Assembly (NCBI GenBank): GCA_022704525.1
Contig: JAKJGF010000012.1
Coordinates: 1-41,198, forward strand
Reading direction: 5' to 3'
Origin: Bacillota bacterium
GTDB taxonomy: Bacteria > Vulcanimicrobiota > SpSt-956 > JAKJGF01
Length of the DNA: 41,198 nucleotides
Shown here: in pieces, positions 32,556 through 39,936 of the stretch
Layout of the letters: every line of letters starts with the position of its first letter
Numbering within the stretch: position 1 is the first letter of the stretch
Made by a program: the position numbers and the translations under genes
Notes under the pieces: model-generated
Database searches by the model: none
What the model was told of the DNA's origin: nothing
What the model saw: the letters and a program-made list of their open reading frames with translations, nothing else

Positions 32556-33884
32556 ATGAAATGTTTCCTTGTAAGTCTTGGATGTCCCAAAAATCTGGTT
32601 GATTCTGAAATTATGCTTGCTTTACTCGTGAAAGAAGGATATAACCTTACATATTCGGAAGAGGAAGCAGAGATAATAATAGTAAATACCTGTGGTTTTA
32701 TTGAAAGTGCAAAAGCGGAATCTATAGAAACAATCCTCGAAATGGCTATGTTGAAAAAAACCGGTTCCTGTAGAGCACTTGTAGTTACAGGTTGCCTCTC
32801 TCAGAGATATTCAAAGGATCTGAAAGCTGAAATACCTGAAGTGGATGCTTTTATAGGAACGGGAGAATTCCACCGTATAACAGAGGTTCTGGAAAAGCTA
32901 AAAAAGAAGAAAAAAATAGAACTCGTATCAGATCCGGAATATATATGGATACCTGATATACCAAGACTGATAACGACTCCTTTTTTCTATGCCTATCTAA
33001 AAATTGCCGAAGGATGCAGCCATAAATGCAGTTTTTGCATTATACCGGAATTAAGAGGAAAATATAGAAGCAGACCAATGGAAGATATAATAAAAGAAGC
33101 TCAAATGCTTGCAGAACAGGGTGTAAAAGAAATTATTATTATCGCTCAGGATCCTACTATTTACGGACGTGATCTTCCAACTAAATCCAGGCTTATAAAT
33201 CTTCTGAAAAAAATCGAAAAAATAGAAGGTATAAAATGGATAAGACTACTCTACCTTTATCCTGATTCAATTTCTAATGATCTCCTGACTTTCATAAAAG
33301 AATCCGATAAAATATGTAATTATATAGATCTCCCATTACAGCACTGTGAAAGTATCATATTAAAAGCCATGGGCAGACAGGGAAATAAAGATTCCTTTTT
33401 AAGATTGATAGAAAATATAAGAAATAAAGTACCTCATGTTACTCTCAGAACTTCTTTAATAATAGGCTTTCCCGGCGAAACAGAAGAAGAATTTGTGTCT
33501 CTTCTGGATTTTATTGAAAAAGTCAGGTTCGACCGTCTCGGAGCTTTTGAATATTCTAAAGAAGAAGGAACAAAAGCCGCAACACTTAAAGAACAGATAA
33601 AGAAAAAAACAAAAAAAGAAAGATTGCATCGACTTATGACGTTACAACAAAAGATTTCTCTCGAAAAGAATAAATCTCTTATAGGTACTGTCCAGGAAGT
33701 AATAGTGGAAAAAATTATAACTAAAGGCACTTATAAAACTATAGGGAGAACAAAAAGAGATGCTCCTGATATAGATGGTTCAATTTATCTTCAAGCTTCC
33801 GAAGTACTGCCGGGAGATATAGTAAAAGCTAAAATTACAAAGGCAAAAGAGTATGATCTGATAGGAGAAATAGTTAGTAAATAA
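32556..33884 (+). CDS. rimO: Ribosomal protein S12 methylthiotransferase RimO
   Basis: 442 residues. Radical SAM enzyme that adds a methylthio group to an Asp of ribosomal protein S12. The N-terminal UPF0004 domain has cluster ligands C10 (GCPKNLVDSE, the RimO form), C46 (NTCGF) and C80 (TGCLSQRY). The radical SAM cluster ligands are C154, C158 and C161 in AEGCSHKCSFCIIPELRGK, followed by RSRP. A C-terminal TRAM domain (~375-442) is present. No Shine-Dalgarno: a TGAAAGC repeat occupies that position, so translation probably starts inefficiently or by coupling from upstream. Confidence 0.95.
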   Translation: MKCFLVSLGCPKNLVDSEIMLALLVKEGYNLTYSEEEAEIIIVNTCGFIESAKAESIETILEMAMLKKTGSCRALVVTGCLSQRYSKDLKAEIPEVDAFIGTGEFHRITEVLEKLKKKKKIELVSDPEYIWIPDIPRLITTPFFYAYLKIAEGCSHKCSFCIIPELRGKYRSRPMEDIIKEAQMLAEQGVKEIIIIAQDPTIYGRDLPTKSRLINLLKKIEKIEGIKWIRLLYLYPDSISNDLLTFIKESDKICNYIDLPLQHCESIILKAMGRQGNKDSFLRLIENIRNKVPHVTLRTSLIIGFPGETEEEFVSLLDFIEKVRFDRLGAFEYSKEEGTKAATLKEQIKKKTKKERLHRLMTLQQKISLEKNKSLIGTVQEVIVEKIITKGTYKTIGRTKRDAPDIDGSIYLQASEVLPGDIVKAKITKAKEYDLIGEIVSK

Positions 33885-33885
33885 A

Positions 33886-33937
33886 CGTGAGACGTGAAAG
33901 AGTGAAAAGAAAGGCGAAAAGGGAAGTATAATACGTA
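33886..33937 (+). repeat. Intergenic repeat GTGAGACGTGA ... GTATAATACGTA
   Basis: GTGAGACGTGAAAGAGTG and AAAAG units lead into AGTATAATACGTACAT. Both parts occur elsewhere: GTGAGACGTGA at ~2455 and GTATAATACGTA at ~7772. Here, as before phoB, GTATAATACGTA reads toward the next gene and could act as a -10 box (TATAAT). No good -35 is seen. Confidence 0.5.
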
Positions 33938-33986
33938 CATACCGGGCATCCAACACCGATTACTTATACGAAAGGAGCGAATAATT

Positions 33987-34631
33987 ATGGGAGAGTTATT
34001 TCAGCAAATGATGACAAGCGTTATAAATGGTGAAACTGAAGGTGCAGAAAAACTGGCAAAAGAAGCCATATCGAAAGGTCTATCCCCTCTTGATTGCATA
34101 AATCATGGTTTTGTAGCAGGTCTTAATTATGTGGGAGAACAATTCAGTATAGGAGAGATGTTTGTCCCTGATCTGGTTCTGGCAAGCGAGGTAATGAAAT
34201 CTGCCATAGCCATACTGGAACCTGAAATAGTAAAACAGGGAGTAAAAAGAGAATCACTGGGCAAGATTGTACTGGGAACTGTGGAAGGAGATATACATGA
34301 CATTGGTAAGTCTCTTGTAGGCACTATGCTTTCAGCAAGCGGGTTTCAGGTATATGATCTGGGTGTGGATGTATCTGTAGAAAGCTTTGTAGAAAAAGCC
34401 AGGGAAGTGAATGCTCATATTGTAGGGTTGAGTACACTTCTTACCACTACTATGTACAGGCAGAAGGAAGTTATAGACAGACTTACTTCTCTTGGTCTGA
34501 GGCCCGGTGTTAAAGTAATAATAGGGGGAGCCCCTGTTACCGGGAGCTGGGCAGAAGAAATAGGAGCAGATGGCTACAGTGAAGATGCTATGGGAGCAGT
34601 AAATCTGGCAAAAAAACTCCTGGGAGGCTAA
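33987..34631 (+). CDS. Corrinoid protein of a methyltransferase system (MtbC/MttC-like)
   Basis: 214 residues, usual for these proteins. The N-terminal four-helix cap (~5-85, MTSVINGETEGAEKLAKEAI) is followed by a B12-binding Rossmann domain with the DxHxxG cobalamin motif (VEGDIHDIGKSLVGTML, H104), GFQVYDLGVDV, GLSTLLTTTM, KVIIGGAPVT and DGYSEDAMGAV. It carries a methyl group from a substrate methyltransferase to a tetrahydrofolate or thiol acceptor. Good ribosome site (AAAGGAG). The partner methyltransferase genes are not visible: immediately downstream only a gene remnant with a strong ribosome site remains. Confidence 0.92.
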   Translation: MGELFQQMMTSVINGETEGAEKLAKEAISKGLSPLDCINHGFVAGLNYVGEQFSIGEMFVPDLVLASEVMKSAIAILEPEIVKQGVKRESLGKIVLGTVEGDIHDIGKSLVGTMLSASGFQVYDLGVDVSVESFVEKAREVNAHIVGLSTLLTTTMYRQKEVIDRLTSLGLRPGVKVIIGGAPVTGSWAEEIGADGYSEDAMGAVNLAKKLLGG

Positions 34632-34633
34632 TT

Positions 34634-34851
34634 ATGAAAAATATCAAATCTATCACAAATCCACGTATCAGTTTGATGAGTGTCAAAAAGTAGATCCTGT
34701 AGATACCGTAGAAAAGTATAGACTTTCCTATTGTTCCAGACAGCATAAAGTCGCCATATTTCCAGATTTAGATATTAAATTAACATTAATAATTTCAGGT
34801 GTATATTCTATAAAAGAAAAGCTGAATCCTTCTATTTATGCTATAATGTAA
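34634..34851 (+). pseudogene. Possible remnant of the gene after the corrinoid protein
   Basis: GGGAGG six bases upstream of ATG 34634, right behind the corrinoid stop, looks like a real translation start, but the frame gives only 19 codons (MKNIKSITNPRISLMSVKK) before TAG at 34691-34693. A different frame stays open from 34633 to TAA at 34849-34851 (72 codons, DPVDTVEKYRLSYCSRQHKV), with no start. I recognise neither. It looks like a broken or truncated second cistron, but chance open frames are possible. Confidence 0.3.
34839..34847 (+). promoter_or_regulatory. Extended -10 promoter of the toxin-antitoxin pair
   Basis: TGCTATAAT, a perfect extended -10, starts 36 bases before the antitoxin ATG. 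No -35 match. No operator repeat was recognised around it. Confidence 0.6.
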
Positions 34852-34874
34852 ATAGTAATAACTTCTGAGAGGAG

Positions 34875-35108
34875 ATGGATGACATTATTATGACAGAGGC
34901 ACTTTCAAAAGTATTTGCTCTGGCTACAAAACTTCCGGAAGAATTACAGAATGATATTGCGAAGCAATTGATGGAAGACATAGAGGGTGAACTACAATGG
35001 GATAATACTCTGGCCAGATCTCAGGATCAACTTGCAAAATTAGCTAATCAGGCATTGGAAGAATTTAAAGCCGGTCGTACCAGGAAGATTGGATTTGACG
35101 ATTTATGA
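34875..35108 (+). CDS. Type II antitoxin (partner of RelE/ParE-like toxin)
   Basis: 77 residues. Helical N-terminus (MTEALSKVFALATKLPEELQ), acidic middle, and a C-terminal LANQALEEFKAGRTRKIGFD of the kind common in antitoxins of ParE/RelE toxins, where the tail wraps the toxin. It overlaps the toxin gene by 4 bases (ATGA), with toxin second, as in typical modules. Start: AGGAG directly precedes the ATG at 34875, which is too close; the ATG at 34890 is 15 bases away, so the start is uncertain. No DNA-binding fold is obvious. Confidence 0.8.
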   Translation: MDDIIMTEALSKVFALATKLPEELQNDIAKQLMEDIEGELQWDNTLARSQDQLAKLANQALEEFKAGRTRKIGFDDL

Positions 35109-35374
35109 ATTCACATGTGACCGATGATTTTATTGCCTGTTTTCACAAATTATCCAGAAATATTCAGCGAAGAGCCAAAAAAAGTTATAAACTCTGGAAA
35201 CAAAATTTAAATCATTCGGGCTTAGACTTCAAAAAGGTTCACACTACAAAACCCATTTATTCCGTTCGGATTAGCATTGGTTGGAGAGCACTGGGAATAA
35301 TGGAAGGCAATAATATAATATGGTTTTGGATTGGCCCACATCAGGAATATGACAGATTGCTGAAACAATTGTGA
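35105..35374 (+). CDS. RelE/ParE-superfamily toxin
   Basis: 89 residues. Core pattern of the family: FIACFHKLSRNIQRRAKKSY, LWKQNLNHSGLDFKKVHTT, YSVRISIGWRALGIM, then NNIIWFWIGPHQEYDRLLKQL. Members of this ParE/RelE-like group block translation by mRNA cleavage or poison gyrase; which one cannot be told here. Arg and His residues in the beta sheet (RISIGWRALG, GPHQEYDR) match the usual active region. Translationally coupled to the antitoxin. Confidence 0.88.
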   Translation: MNSHVTDDFIACFHKLSRNIQRRAKKSYKLWKQNLNHSGLDFKKVHTTKPIYSVRISIGWRALGIMEGNNIIWFWIGPHQEYDRLLKQL

Positions 35375-35613
35375 CAGAGCTTCAAAAAAGTCTGATTGAA
35401 TAATATTAAACATTACCAGTATATTAGAAAGTCACTGTAATCCTGGAAAATTAACATTTTGTTAACAATATAATCTTGCAAAATTAAACTTTACATTTAG
35501 TATACTTTAGAGTATAATACTTTAGAGTATACTAAATCGAGGCATTCATCTCCACCTGATTGCTTCGTTATACTTCCCAATATAGAGGGAGAATTCTGAG
35601 GTCTTTTAGTTAA
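35375..35613. other. Intergenic region between the toxin gene and the ATPase gene
   Basis: No gene seen. Contents: an AT-rich tail after the toxin without a clear terminator, the operator-promoter element at 35490-35535, and a ~78-base leader to the ATPase ATG. A GAGGGAGAATTC stretch at 35585-35596 lies too far upstream to be its ribosome site. Confidence 0.4.
35490..35535 (+). promoter_or_regulatory. Promoter overlapped by a 39-base palindromic operator
   Basis: -35 TTTACA (35490-35495), 17-base spacer, -10 TATAAT (35513-35518). Around the -10 and start lies 35497-35535: two adjacent identical 15-base units ATACTTTAGAGTATA (each with arms ATACT/AGTAT), framed by TTAGTATACT and AGTATACTAA, so the whole is a near-perfect palindrome. 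A regulator bound there would block polymerase. It drives the ATPase gene at 35614; the regulator is unknown. Confidence 0.72.
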
Positions 35614-36993
35614 ATGTTTATAAATAGGCTACAAGAACTGGAAGTATTGGAAAAATTTTATAAATCCAGCGAATCTCAGTTTTTAATTATCTATGGGAGA
35701 AGGAGAATCGGTAAAACTGAATTATTAAAATATTTTGCCAGAGACAAGAAACATCTCTTCTATTCTGCTGACCTCTCTTCAGAACAGGAACAATTAAGGC
35801 AGTTTACAGAAAAACTATATAGCCTTACAGGGGATGCATTTCTAAAAAATCACTCCTTCCCGGGATGGGAAAATTTACTGAATTATTTATTTGATCATGT
35901 GGTAAAAAAAATCCCTTTAATAATCTTTGATGAATTTCCTTATCTCTGTATGAGCAATAAGGCTTTACCTTCGATTTTACAAAAAATATGGGATGAAAAA
36001 GGTAAAGATAGCGGGGTATTCCTCGTACTATGCGGATCCTATATGAGTTTTATGGAAAAAGAAGTATTGAGCAGTAAAAGTCCCCTTTATGGAAGAAGAA
36101 CAGGTCAGATGATCCTTCAACCATTCAGATATAAAGTATTAAAAGAATTTTTTCCGCTATATACAGAGGAAGAACAGGTAATGGTCTATTCTATAGGAGG
36201 CGGGACTCCTGCTTATTTAAGAAGATTTAATGACAGGTATTCCATTTCGGAAAATGTAAAAGAACAGATACTGGCTAAAAATTCTTTACTTTATAAAGAG
36301 CCAAGATTCTTATTGATGGAAGAACTGAGAGAACCTTCTATTTATTTCTCCATATTGAAAGCTATCGCATCCGGAAAGACCAGATTAAATGAAATTTCTC
36401 AGGAAACAGGACTGGAAGACAGGCATAAAGTGAATAAATATCTTACTGTATTAAGGGAATTAAACATAATAAAAAGAGAAGTTCCTGTTACAGAGGAAAA
36501 ACCTGACAGATCCAGAAAGGGAATTTATTTACTGGAAGATCCATTTTTCCGTTTCTGGTTTCGATTTGTTTATCCGAACCTGAGCTATCTGGAAGAAGAT
36601 GAAATAGATTATGTATGGGAGAAAAAAATTAATCCTTATCTCAACGATTTTACAGGTTTTATTTTTGAAGATATTTGCAGGCAGAAATTAATAGAGCTAA
36701 ATAAAATAGACATGTTACCTTTTAAAGCTGAAAAAATTGGCCGCTGGTGGGATGGAAAAGAAGAAATTGATATAATGGCAACAGGAGAAAAAGGAGAATA
36801 TCTGTTCTGTGAATGTAAATGGTCTGTTAAACATGTGGGAGTAAGTGTTTATGAGAAATTACAGGAAAAAAGTAACAGGATTTCAGAGAACAGGAAAAAA
36901 TATTTATGTTTCTTTTCCAGAAGCGGCTTCAGTGATGAATTAAAGAAATTAAGCAGAGATATGGGAAATATTTATCTCTTCGATTACTATTAA
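35614..36993 (+). CDS. DUF234-type AAA ATPase with nuclease-like C-terminus
   Basis: 459 residues of the archaeal-type ATPase family also spread in bacteria. Walker A GRRRIGKT (28-35), Walker B LIIFDEFPYL (103-108 core), sensor region VLCGSYMSFMEKEVL (GSxxSxM, typical of the family) and a winged-helix segment (~250-295). The C-terminal DUF234 domain has a PD-(D/E)xK-like set: Asp386 (EEIDIMA), Glu400 and Lys402 (CECKW). These proteins are common in mobile or defence-rich regions; activity is mostly unproven. The GRRRIGKTEL and LLEDPFFRFWFRFVYPN motifs are hallmarks. No close ribosome site at 35614. Expression is probably gated by the operator at 35490-35535. Confidence 0.9.
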   Translation: MFINRLQELEVLEKFYKSSESQFLIIYGRRRIGKTELLKYFARDKKHLFYSADLSSEQEQLRQFTEKLYSLTGDAFLKNHSFPGWENLLNYLFDHVVKKIPLIIFDEFPYLCMSNKALPSILQKIWDEKGKDSGVFLVLCGSYMSFMEKEVLSSKSPLYGRRTGQMILQPFRYKVLKEFFPLYTEEEQVMVYSIGGGTPAYLRRFNDRYSISENVKEQILAKNSLLYKEPRFLLMEELREPSIYFSILKAIASGKTRLNEISQETGLEDRHKVNKYLTVLRELNIIKREVPVTEEKPDRSRKGIYLLEDPFFRFWFRFVYPNLSYLEEDEIDYVWEKKINPYLNDFTGFIFEDICRQKLIELNKIDMLPFKAEKIGRWWDGKEEIDIMATGEKGEYLFCECKWSVKHVGVSVYEKLQEKSNRISENRKKYLCFFSRSGFSDELKKLSRDMGNIYLFDYY

Positions 36994-37166
36994 GTTTTTA
37001 AGAAAAATCTTTTATAGACTGCAATTTTCTCCTCTGGTACACTTCTTATTGAGGATGAAAATTAAATATCCTGAAAATATATTATCATAAAATATATGAA
37101 GAAAACCATTACGTCTTACGAATTATCTTGAAAATGTCACATTAGAAGTTTGTATATAGAAAAAAA

Positions 37167-37943
37167 TCAAAAATCATAAGAATAGTAAATATGTAAATTT
37201 ACACTTTTTGCAAATTCCTTAACTTTTGAATTACTTACAGACCTTGTTACCAGGACAGGAAATATTTCTTCTTTAAATACATCTTTTAAAGTCTCTATTC
37301 TTTTTCTTATAAATGATTTTATATCATTCTCAGAAAGGACTGTTTTACTCTCACCTATTATGATTATGTCTTTACCTCCTCTTTTGCCTTTCCCAAAGAT
37401 ATTAACCTCAAATTCTCTCTCTTTATTATCTTTTACATAATCTCTTATCAGTCTACCTTCTATAGTAATATTGAAATCTCTTTTCAATAATGCCGGTAAT
37501 GCTTTATATGCTTTATCTTCCAGATTGTATCCAATACTCTGGGCTATACCTCCCATTTGCCTTTTAGTATCATCGTGTTCCTTAACAAGTTTAGTTAGAG
37601 TTTCTGCCAGTTCTGTAACCTTATCTTCTGTCCTTTTCTGGGCTTCTGCCAGTTCTGTAACCTTATCTTCTGTCCTTTTCTGGGCTTCTGCCAGTTCTGT
37701 AACCTTATCTTCTGTCCTTTTCTGGGCTTCTGCCAGTGCTTTCTGTCCTGTTGTTAGTTCCCCTACTTTTATACTTAAATCCTTAACTATATCTTTTAAC
37801 TCATTAAATTCTGTTTTTGTAACAGTATTCTGTATCTCTTCATACATATAGCTCATCATTTCAACTATTTTTTTTGCTGATTTACTATCCATAGTCTCAC
37901 TTAATTCTTCGTACATTTTCATAGTGTTTATCATTTCTATCAC
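37167..37943 (-). CDS. DUF3782-type coiled-coil protein with PD-(D/E)xK nuclease-like domain
   Basis: 258 residues. The N-terminal helical part (~1-65) is followed by a long coiled coil with three exact 14-residue repeats (AEAQKRTEDKVTEL, ~71-112; two heptads each). A C-terminal restriction-endonuclease-like domain (~135-258) has Glu179 (REFEVNIFG), Asp192 (GGKDIII) and Glu198-Ser-Lys200 (IIGESKTVL). This arrangement is known in DUF3782 proteins of cyanobacteria and other bacteria; the activity is unproven. The ATG at 37943 has GGAGG 6-7 bases upstream. Convergent with the ATPase gene; a functional link is only suggested by position. Confidence 0.8.
   Translation of the reverse strand: MIEMINTMKMYEELSETMDSKSAKKIVEMMSYMYEEIQNTVTKTEFNELKDIVKDLSIKVGELTTGQKALAEAQKRTEDKVTELAEAQKRTEDKVTELAEAQKRTEDKVTELAETLTKLVKEHDDTKRQMGGIAQSIGYNLEDKAYKALPALLKRDFNITIEGRLIRDYVKDNKEREFEVNIFGKGKRGGKDIIIIGESKTVLSENDIKSFIRKRIETLKDVFKEEIFPVLVTRSVSNSKVKEFAKSVNLHIYYSYDF
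37615..37740 (-). repeat. 42-base tandem repeat (three copies) in the coiled coil
   Basis: Units at 37615, 37657 and 37699, each 42 bases and essentially identical in DNA (begins GTAACCTTATCTTC on the plus strand). They encode 14-residue double heptads, so copy-number change would lengthen the coiled coil in phase. Same unit length as the unrelated repeat at 29423. Confidence 0.92.
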
Positions 37944-37993
37944 CTCCTTTAAGGCTATTATAAATTATTAAGTCAATAATAGCAATAAAAAAT

Positions 37994-38245
37994 TTGACCA
38001 GGATTACAATTTTCTATACTTTTACATATAAAAAGCTGCAAAAGTATAGTAAATTATTTAACCTGAAAGATAAAACTCAAAGGCTGATTGAAAAATCCCG
38101 GGATGCGATAGAAGCGGCAGAAATATTATTACAGGCAAAAAAGAACAATCTTGCTGCAGGCAGAGTTTATTATGCCATGTTTTATCTGGCAGAAGCATTA
38201 CTTTATGAAAAAGGATATGAATTTCATAAACACAGCGGCTTATAA
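37994..38245 (+). pseudogene. HEPN-domain protein, truncated remnant
   Basis: Residues from about position 24 of the open frame match the N-terminal half of HEPN proteins (RLIEKSRDAIEAAEILLQ, NLAAGRVYYAMFYLAEALLY, EKGYEFHKHSGL). It then stops at 38243-38245 where a full HEPN continues ~60 residues with the Rx4-6H RNase motif. No normal start is seen: the first in-frame TTG (37994) has no ribosome site, and the native start probably lay near 38063 (now CTG). The tail overlaps the YgiT gene end by 6 bases, and no nucleotidyltransferase antitoxin (MNT) partner is present, so this is a decayed toxin gene cut off by the neighbouring pair. Confidence 0.75.
38014..38049 (+). promoter_or_regulatory. 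10-base inverted repeat before the HEPN remnant
   Basis: CTATACTTTT (38014-38023) and AAAAGTATAG (38040-38049), perfect arms, 16-base spacer; centre distance 26 bases. It ends 14 bases before the likely original HEPN start, so it may be the old toxin operator, or a stem-loop. Confidence 0.5.
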
Positions 38246-38473
38246 AGAACTGACCTCATATAATTCAGCCGTAAATTTTCCAGAAGGATTTATTTTTTCA
38301 TTTAAAACATCTTCTATAATTCGTGCTGTTTTTAGAGGGATTACTTCCTGACCGCATTCTTTACAGACATATATCGTTAATTCTGAGATAATAACAGGTT
38401 CATTGTTACGATGAAAGAGTTTTTCCATTTTTCTTTCTTCCATAAGTAGCTCACATCCATTGGGGCATAACAT
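38240..38473 (-). CDS. YgiT-type zinc-finger protein (MqsA-N-like)
   Basis: 77 residues. Cys pairs CPNGC (3-7) and CKECG (~37-41) bind zinc as in YgiT/MqsA N-domains; between them is EPVIISELTIYVC. The tail (~50-77, IIEDVLNEKINPSGKFTAEL) lacks the MqsA HTH, so this is the short stand-alone form. It lies 6 bases downstream of the DUF4258 gene. Such short YgiT proteins regularly pair with DUF4258 proteins as a suspected toxin-antitoxin module. GGAGGTGAAC lies before the ATG. Confidence 0.85.
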   Translation of the reverse strand: MLCPNGCELLMEERKMEKLFHRNNEPVIISELTIYVCKECGQEVIPLKTARIIEDVLNEKINPSGKFTAELYEVSSL

Positions 38474-38479
38474 AAAAGT

Positions 38480-38737
38480 TCACCTCCTGTTTGCTGTGAT
38501 AATAAAGGCAGGAAAAGAATCTTTTACAACAACTACAATATTACCTTTGGAAATTGTATATTTACTGAATTTACCTTCAGATCTTTCATCTTTTTCTTTT
38601 TTGTTAATTATACCGGTCATAATTGTATCCAATACCTGATCTATTGATATTCCATTCTCCCACATTCTTTGAATAAAATGGGGGCTAAAGGTAATTTCTT
38701 CAGAATTAATATCCTTATAAATTGTATTTATCGACAT
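38480..38737 (-). CDS. DUF4258 protein, probable toxin partner of the YgiT protein
   Basis: 85 residues. Family marks: ITFSPHFIQRMWENGISIDQ (the HxxxRM-type start), VLDTIMTGIINKK, KYTISKGNIVVVVKD and a short end ITANRR. DUF4258 proteins have a RelE/BECR-like look and sit next to short zinc-finger antitoxins. First gene of the pair, with its own promoter at 38781-38809. The toxin-before-antitoxin order matches mqsRA. Toxicity is inferred. Confidence 0.8.
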   Translation of the reverse strand: MSINTIYKDINSEEITFSPHFIQRMWENGISIDQVLDTIMTGIINKKEKDERSEGKFSKYTISKGNIVVVVKDSFPAFIITANRR

Positions 38738-38780
38738 TGTTACACCGTTTATGGCAAATCAAATTTACCTGCTTAATTTC

Positions 38781-38809
38781 AGTATACAAATTGTTCCAAT
38801 GAAAATCAA
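38781..38809 (-). promoter_or_regulatory. Promoter of the DUF4258/YgiT pair
   Basis: Minus strand: -35 TTGATT (38809-38804), 17-base spacer, -10 TATACT (38786-38781). Start near 38775, about 37 bases before the DUF4258 ATG. Confidence 0.5.
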
Positions 38810-38853
38810 GGAAAAAATGAGCGAAAATAAATAAAAAACCTGTATACTCATTT

Positions 38854-39654
38854 CTACCAGTTACACATAAGGCATGGCATGGTAAGGTCTTCCCCGTCCA
38901 TAATATCTGCAAATACTTCAGAAAGGGGTTTATTCGGGGCATTTTTCTTCTCTCTCTTCAGGGCTTCCTCATAATCTGCTATTACCCTGTCTTTTCTTTT
39001 AATAAGATCAGTAAGGCTTTCCGTATCAGCCCATGTATAAATCCGGCTGTCACTGTGTTCTTTTTCATATTTCACCGCTTCGGCAAATAAATCAGGATGA
39101 ATTTCTGATAGTTTAACCCATTCATATTTCCTCTGGAAGAAACAGAAGAAACAGCCTGAACGGCTCCGCCATCTGTAATAATCCGGAAGTCCTATGCCGC
39201 TTTCTTCAAGAAGACGGTAAATATCTGCTTTTACAAGTCCTCTTTCTTTAAAAGGAAAAACAGGTTTTATATTGGGTTTTGTCGATACATATCCGCTTCT
39301 GTCTTCATCGGCACGGATTCCGACATAGCTTACTGCTTCATCATCACCTATGAATTTTTCAAGAGGTTCTATCTTTAATTTCCTGGTGCACCACCTGGTT
39401 CTGGGGGACGGAAGGTAACCGCCGTACATATCGAGCCAGAAATCAAATCCCCTTTCAGAACTCAGATAATTAATCTTCAGTCCGAATCGCGCTTTTATCC
39501 TTTCCAGATATTCATAGGTTTCAGACAGTTCTTTCTGAGTATCACAGAAGAAATATTCCATATCAGGGATTTCCTTATGTAAAAGAACTGCAAGAGCAGT
39601 GCTGTCTTTCCCGCCTGACAGGCCCATTATATGACGGACTTTTTTCTCTGGCAT
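38854..39654 (-). CDS. PP-loop PAPS-reductase-family protein, DndC-like
   Basis: 266 residues. The PP-loop SGGKDS (13-18) binds ATP for adenylation. Cys89 (TRWCTRKLK), Cys168/Cys171 (SGCFFCFF) and Cys261/Cys264 (MPCLMCNW) could hold an iron-sulphur cluster, as in DndC. YFFCDTQKELSETYEYL and YVGIRADEDRSGY are family marks. DndC-like enzymes act in sulphur transfer to DNA; free-standing relatives are frequent in defence islands, often with DUF4007, ATPases or cysteine desulphurases. None of dndA/B/D/E is here, so neither sulphate reduction (no cys genes) nor full phosphorothioation is supported. It begins 2 bases after the DUF2442 gene and has no ribosome site of its own, so it is coupled. Confidence 0.85.
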   Translation of the reverse strand: MPEKKVRHIMGLSGGKDSTALAVLLHKEIPDMEYFFCDTQKELSETYEYLERIKARFGLKINYLSSERGFDFWLDMYGGYLPSPRTRWCTRKLKIEPLEKFIGDDEAVSYVGIRADEDRSGYVSTKPNIKPVFPFKERGLVKADIYRLLEESGIGLPDYYRWRSRSGCFFCFFQRKYEWVKLSEIHPDLFAEAVKYEKEHSDSRIYTWADTESLTDLIKRKDRVIADYEEALKREKKNAPNKPLSEVFADIMDGEDLTMPCLMCNW

Positions 39655-39656
39655 AT

Positions 39657-39923
39657 TTACACCTGAACTTTCAGGGGAATTTTTTCAGTGTAAGAAATAC
39701 TTTCTGTATATAAGAATTCCGGGCATAGATCTAAACCATTATCCCATTGAATGGTATCAAAACTTACGTGAACACTGTTAAATAAAGATATATCTTTAAG
39801 TTGCTTGAACAGACCTTTATTTAAACATGGTTTCATATCGAAAATTCTCTTTTCGTTATTTTCAAAAGTCAGCAATAACTCATAATCAGGTAATGGTTGC
39901 ACTTCTTTGACTCCTGAATACAT
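39657..39923 (-). CDS. DUF2442 protein
   Basis: 88 residues. Typical pattern: VKEVQPLPDYELLLTFENNE, KRIFDMKPCLNKGLFKQLKD, FNSVHVSFDTIQWDNGLDLC, then PEFLYTES. DUF2442 proteins are usually encoded right after DUF4160 genes and the pair is suspected to be a toxin-antitoxin module. Its upstream partner (39937-40203) is present but broken. It starts 13 bases after that partner and has AAGGGAGAAG upstream. Confidence 0.88.
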   Translation of the reverse strand: MYSGVKEVQPLPDYELLLTFENNEKRIFDMKPCLNKGLFKQLKDISLFNSVHVSFDTIQWDNGLDLCPEFLYTESISYTEKIPLKVQV

Positions 39924-39936
39924 AATATCTTCTCCC

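Noticed and set aside
33885-33986. Cobalamin riboswitch before the corrinoid gene
   Set aside because: Only ~100 bases made of repeat units; no B12-box-like conserved core seen.
37471-37851. 126-codon plus-strand ORF opposite the coiled-coil gene
   Set aside because: Repeat-driven shadow (repeated SASSVTLSSVLFW) of the sense coiled coil.
38854-39654. CysH assimilatory sulphate reductase
   Set aside because: The Cys pattern (SGCFFC and C-terminal CLMC) and lack of cys genes fit DndC-like relatives better.
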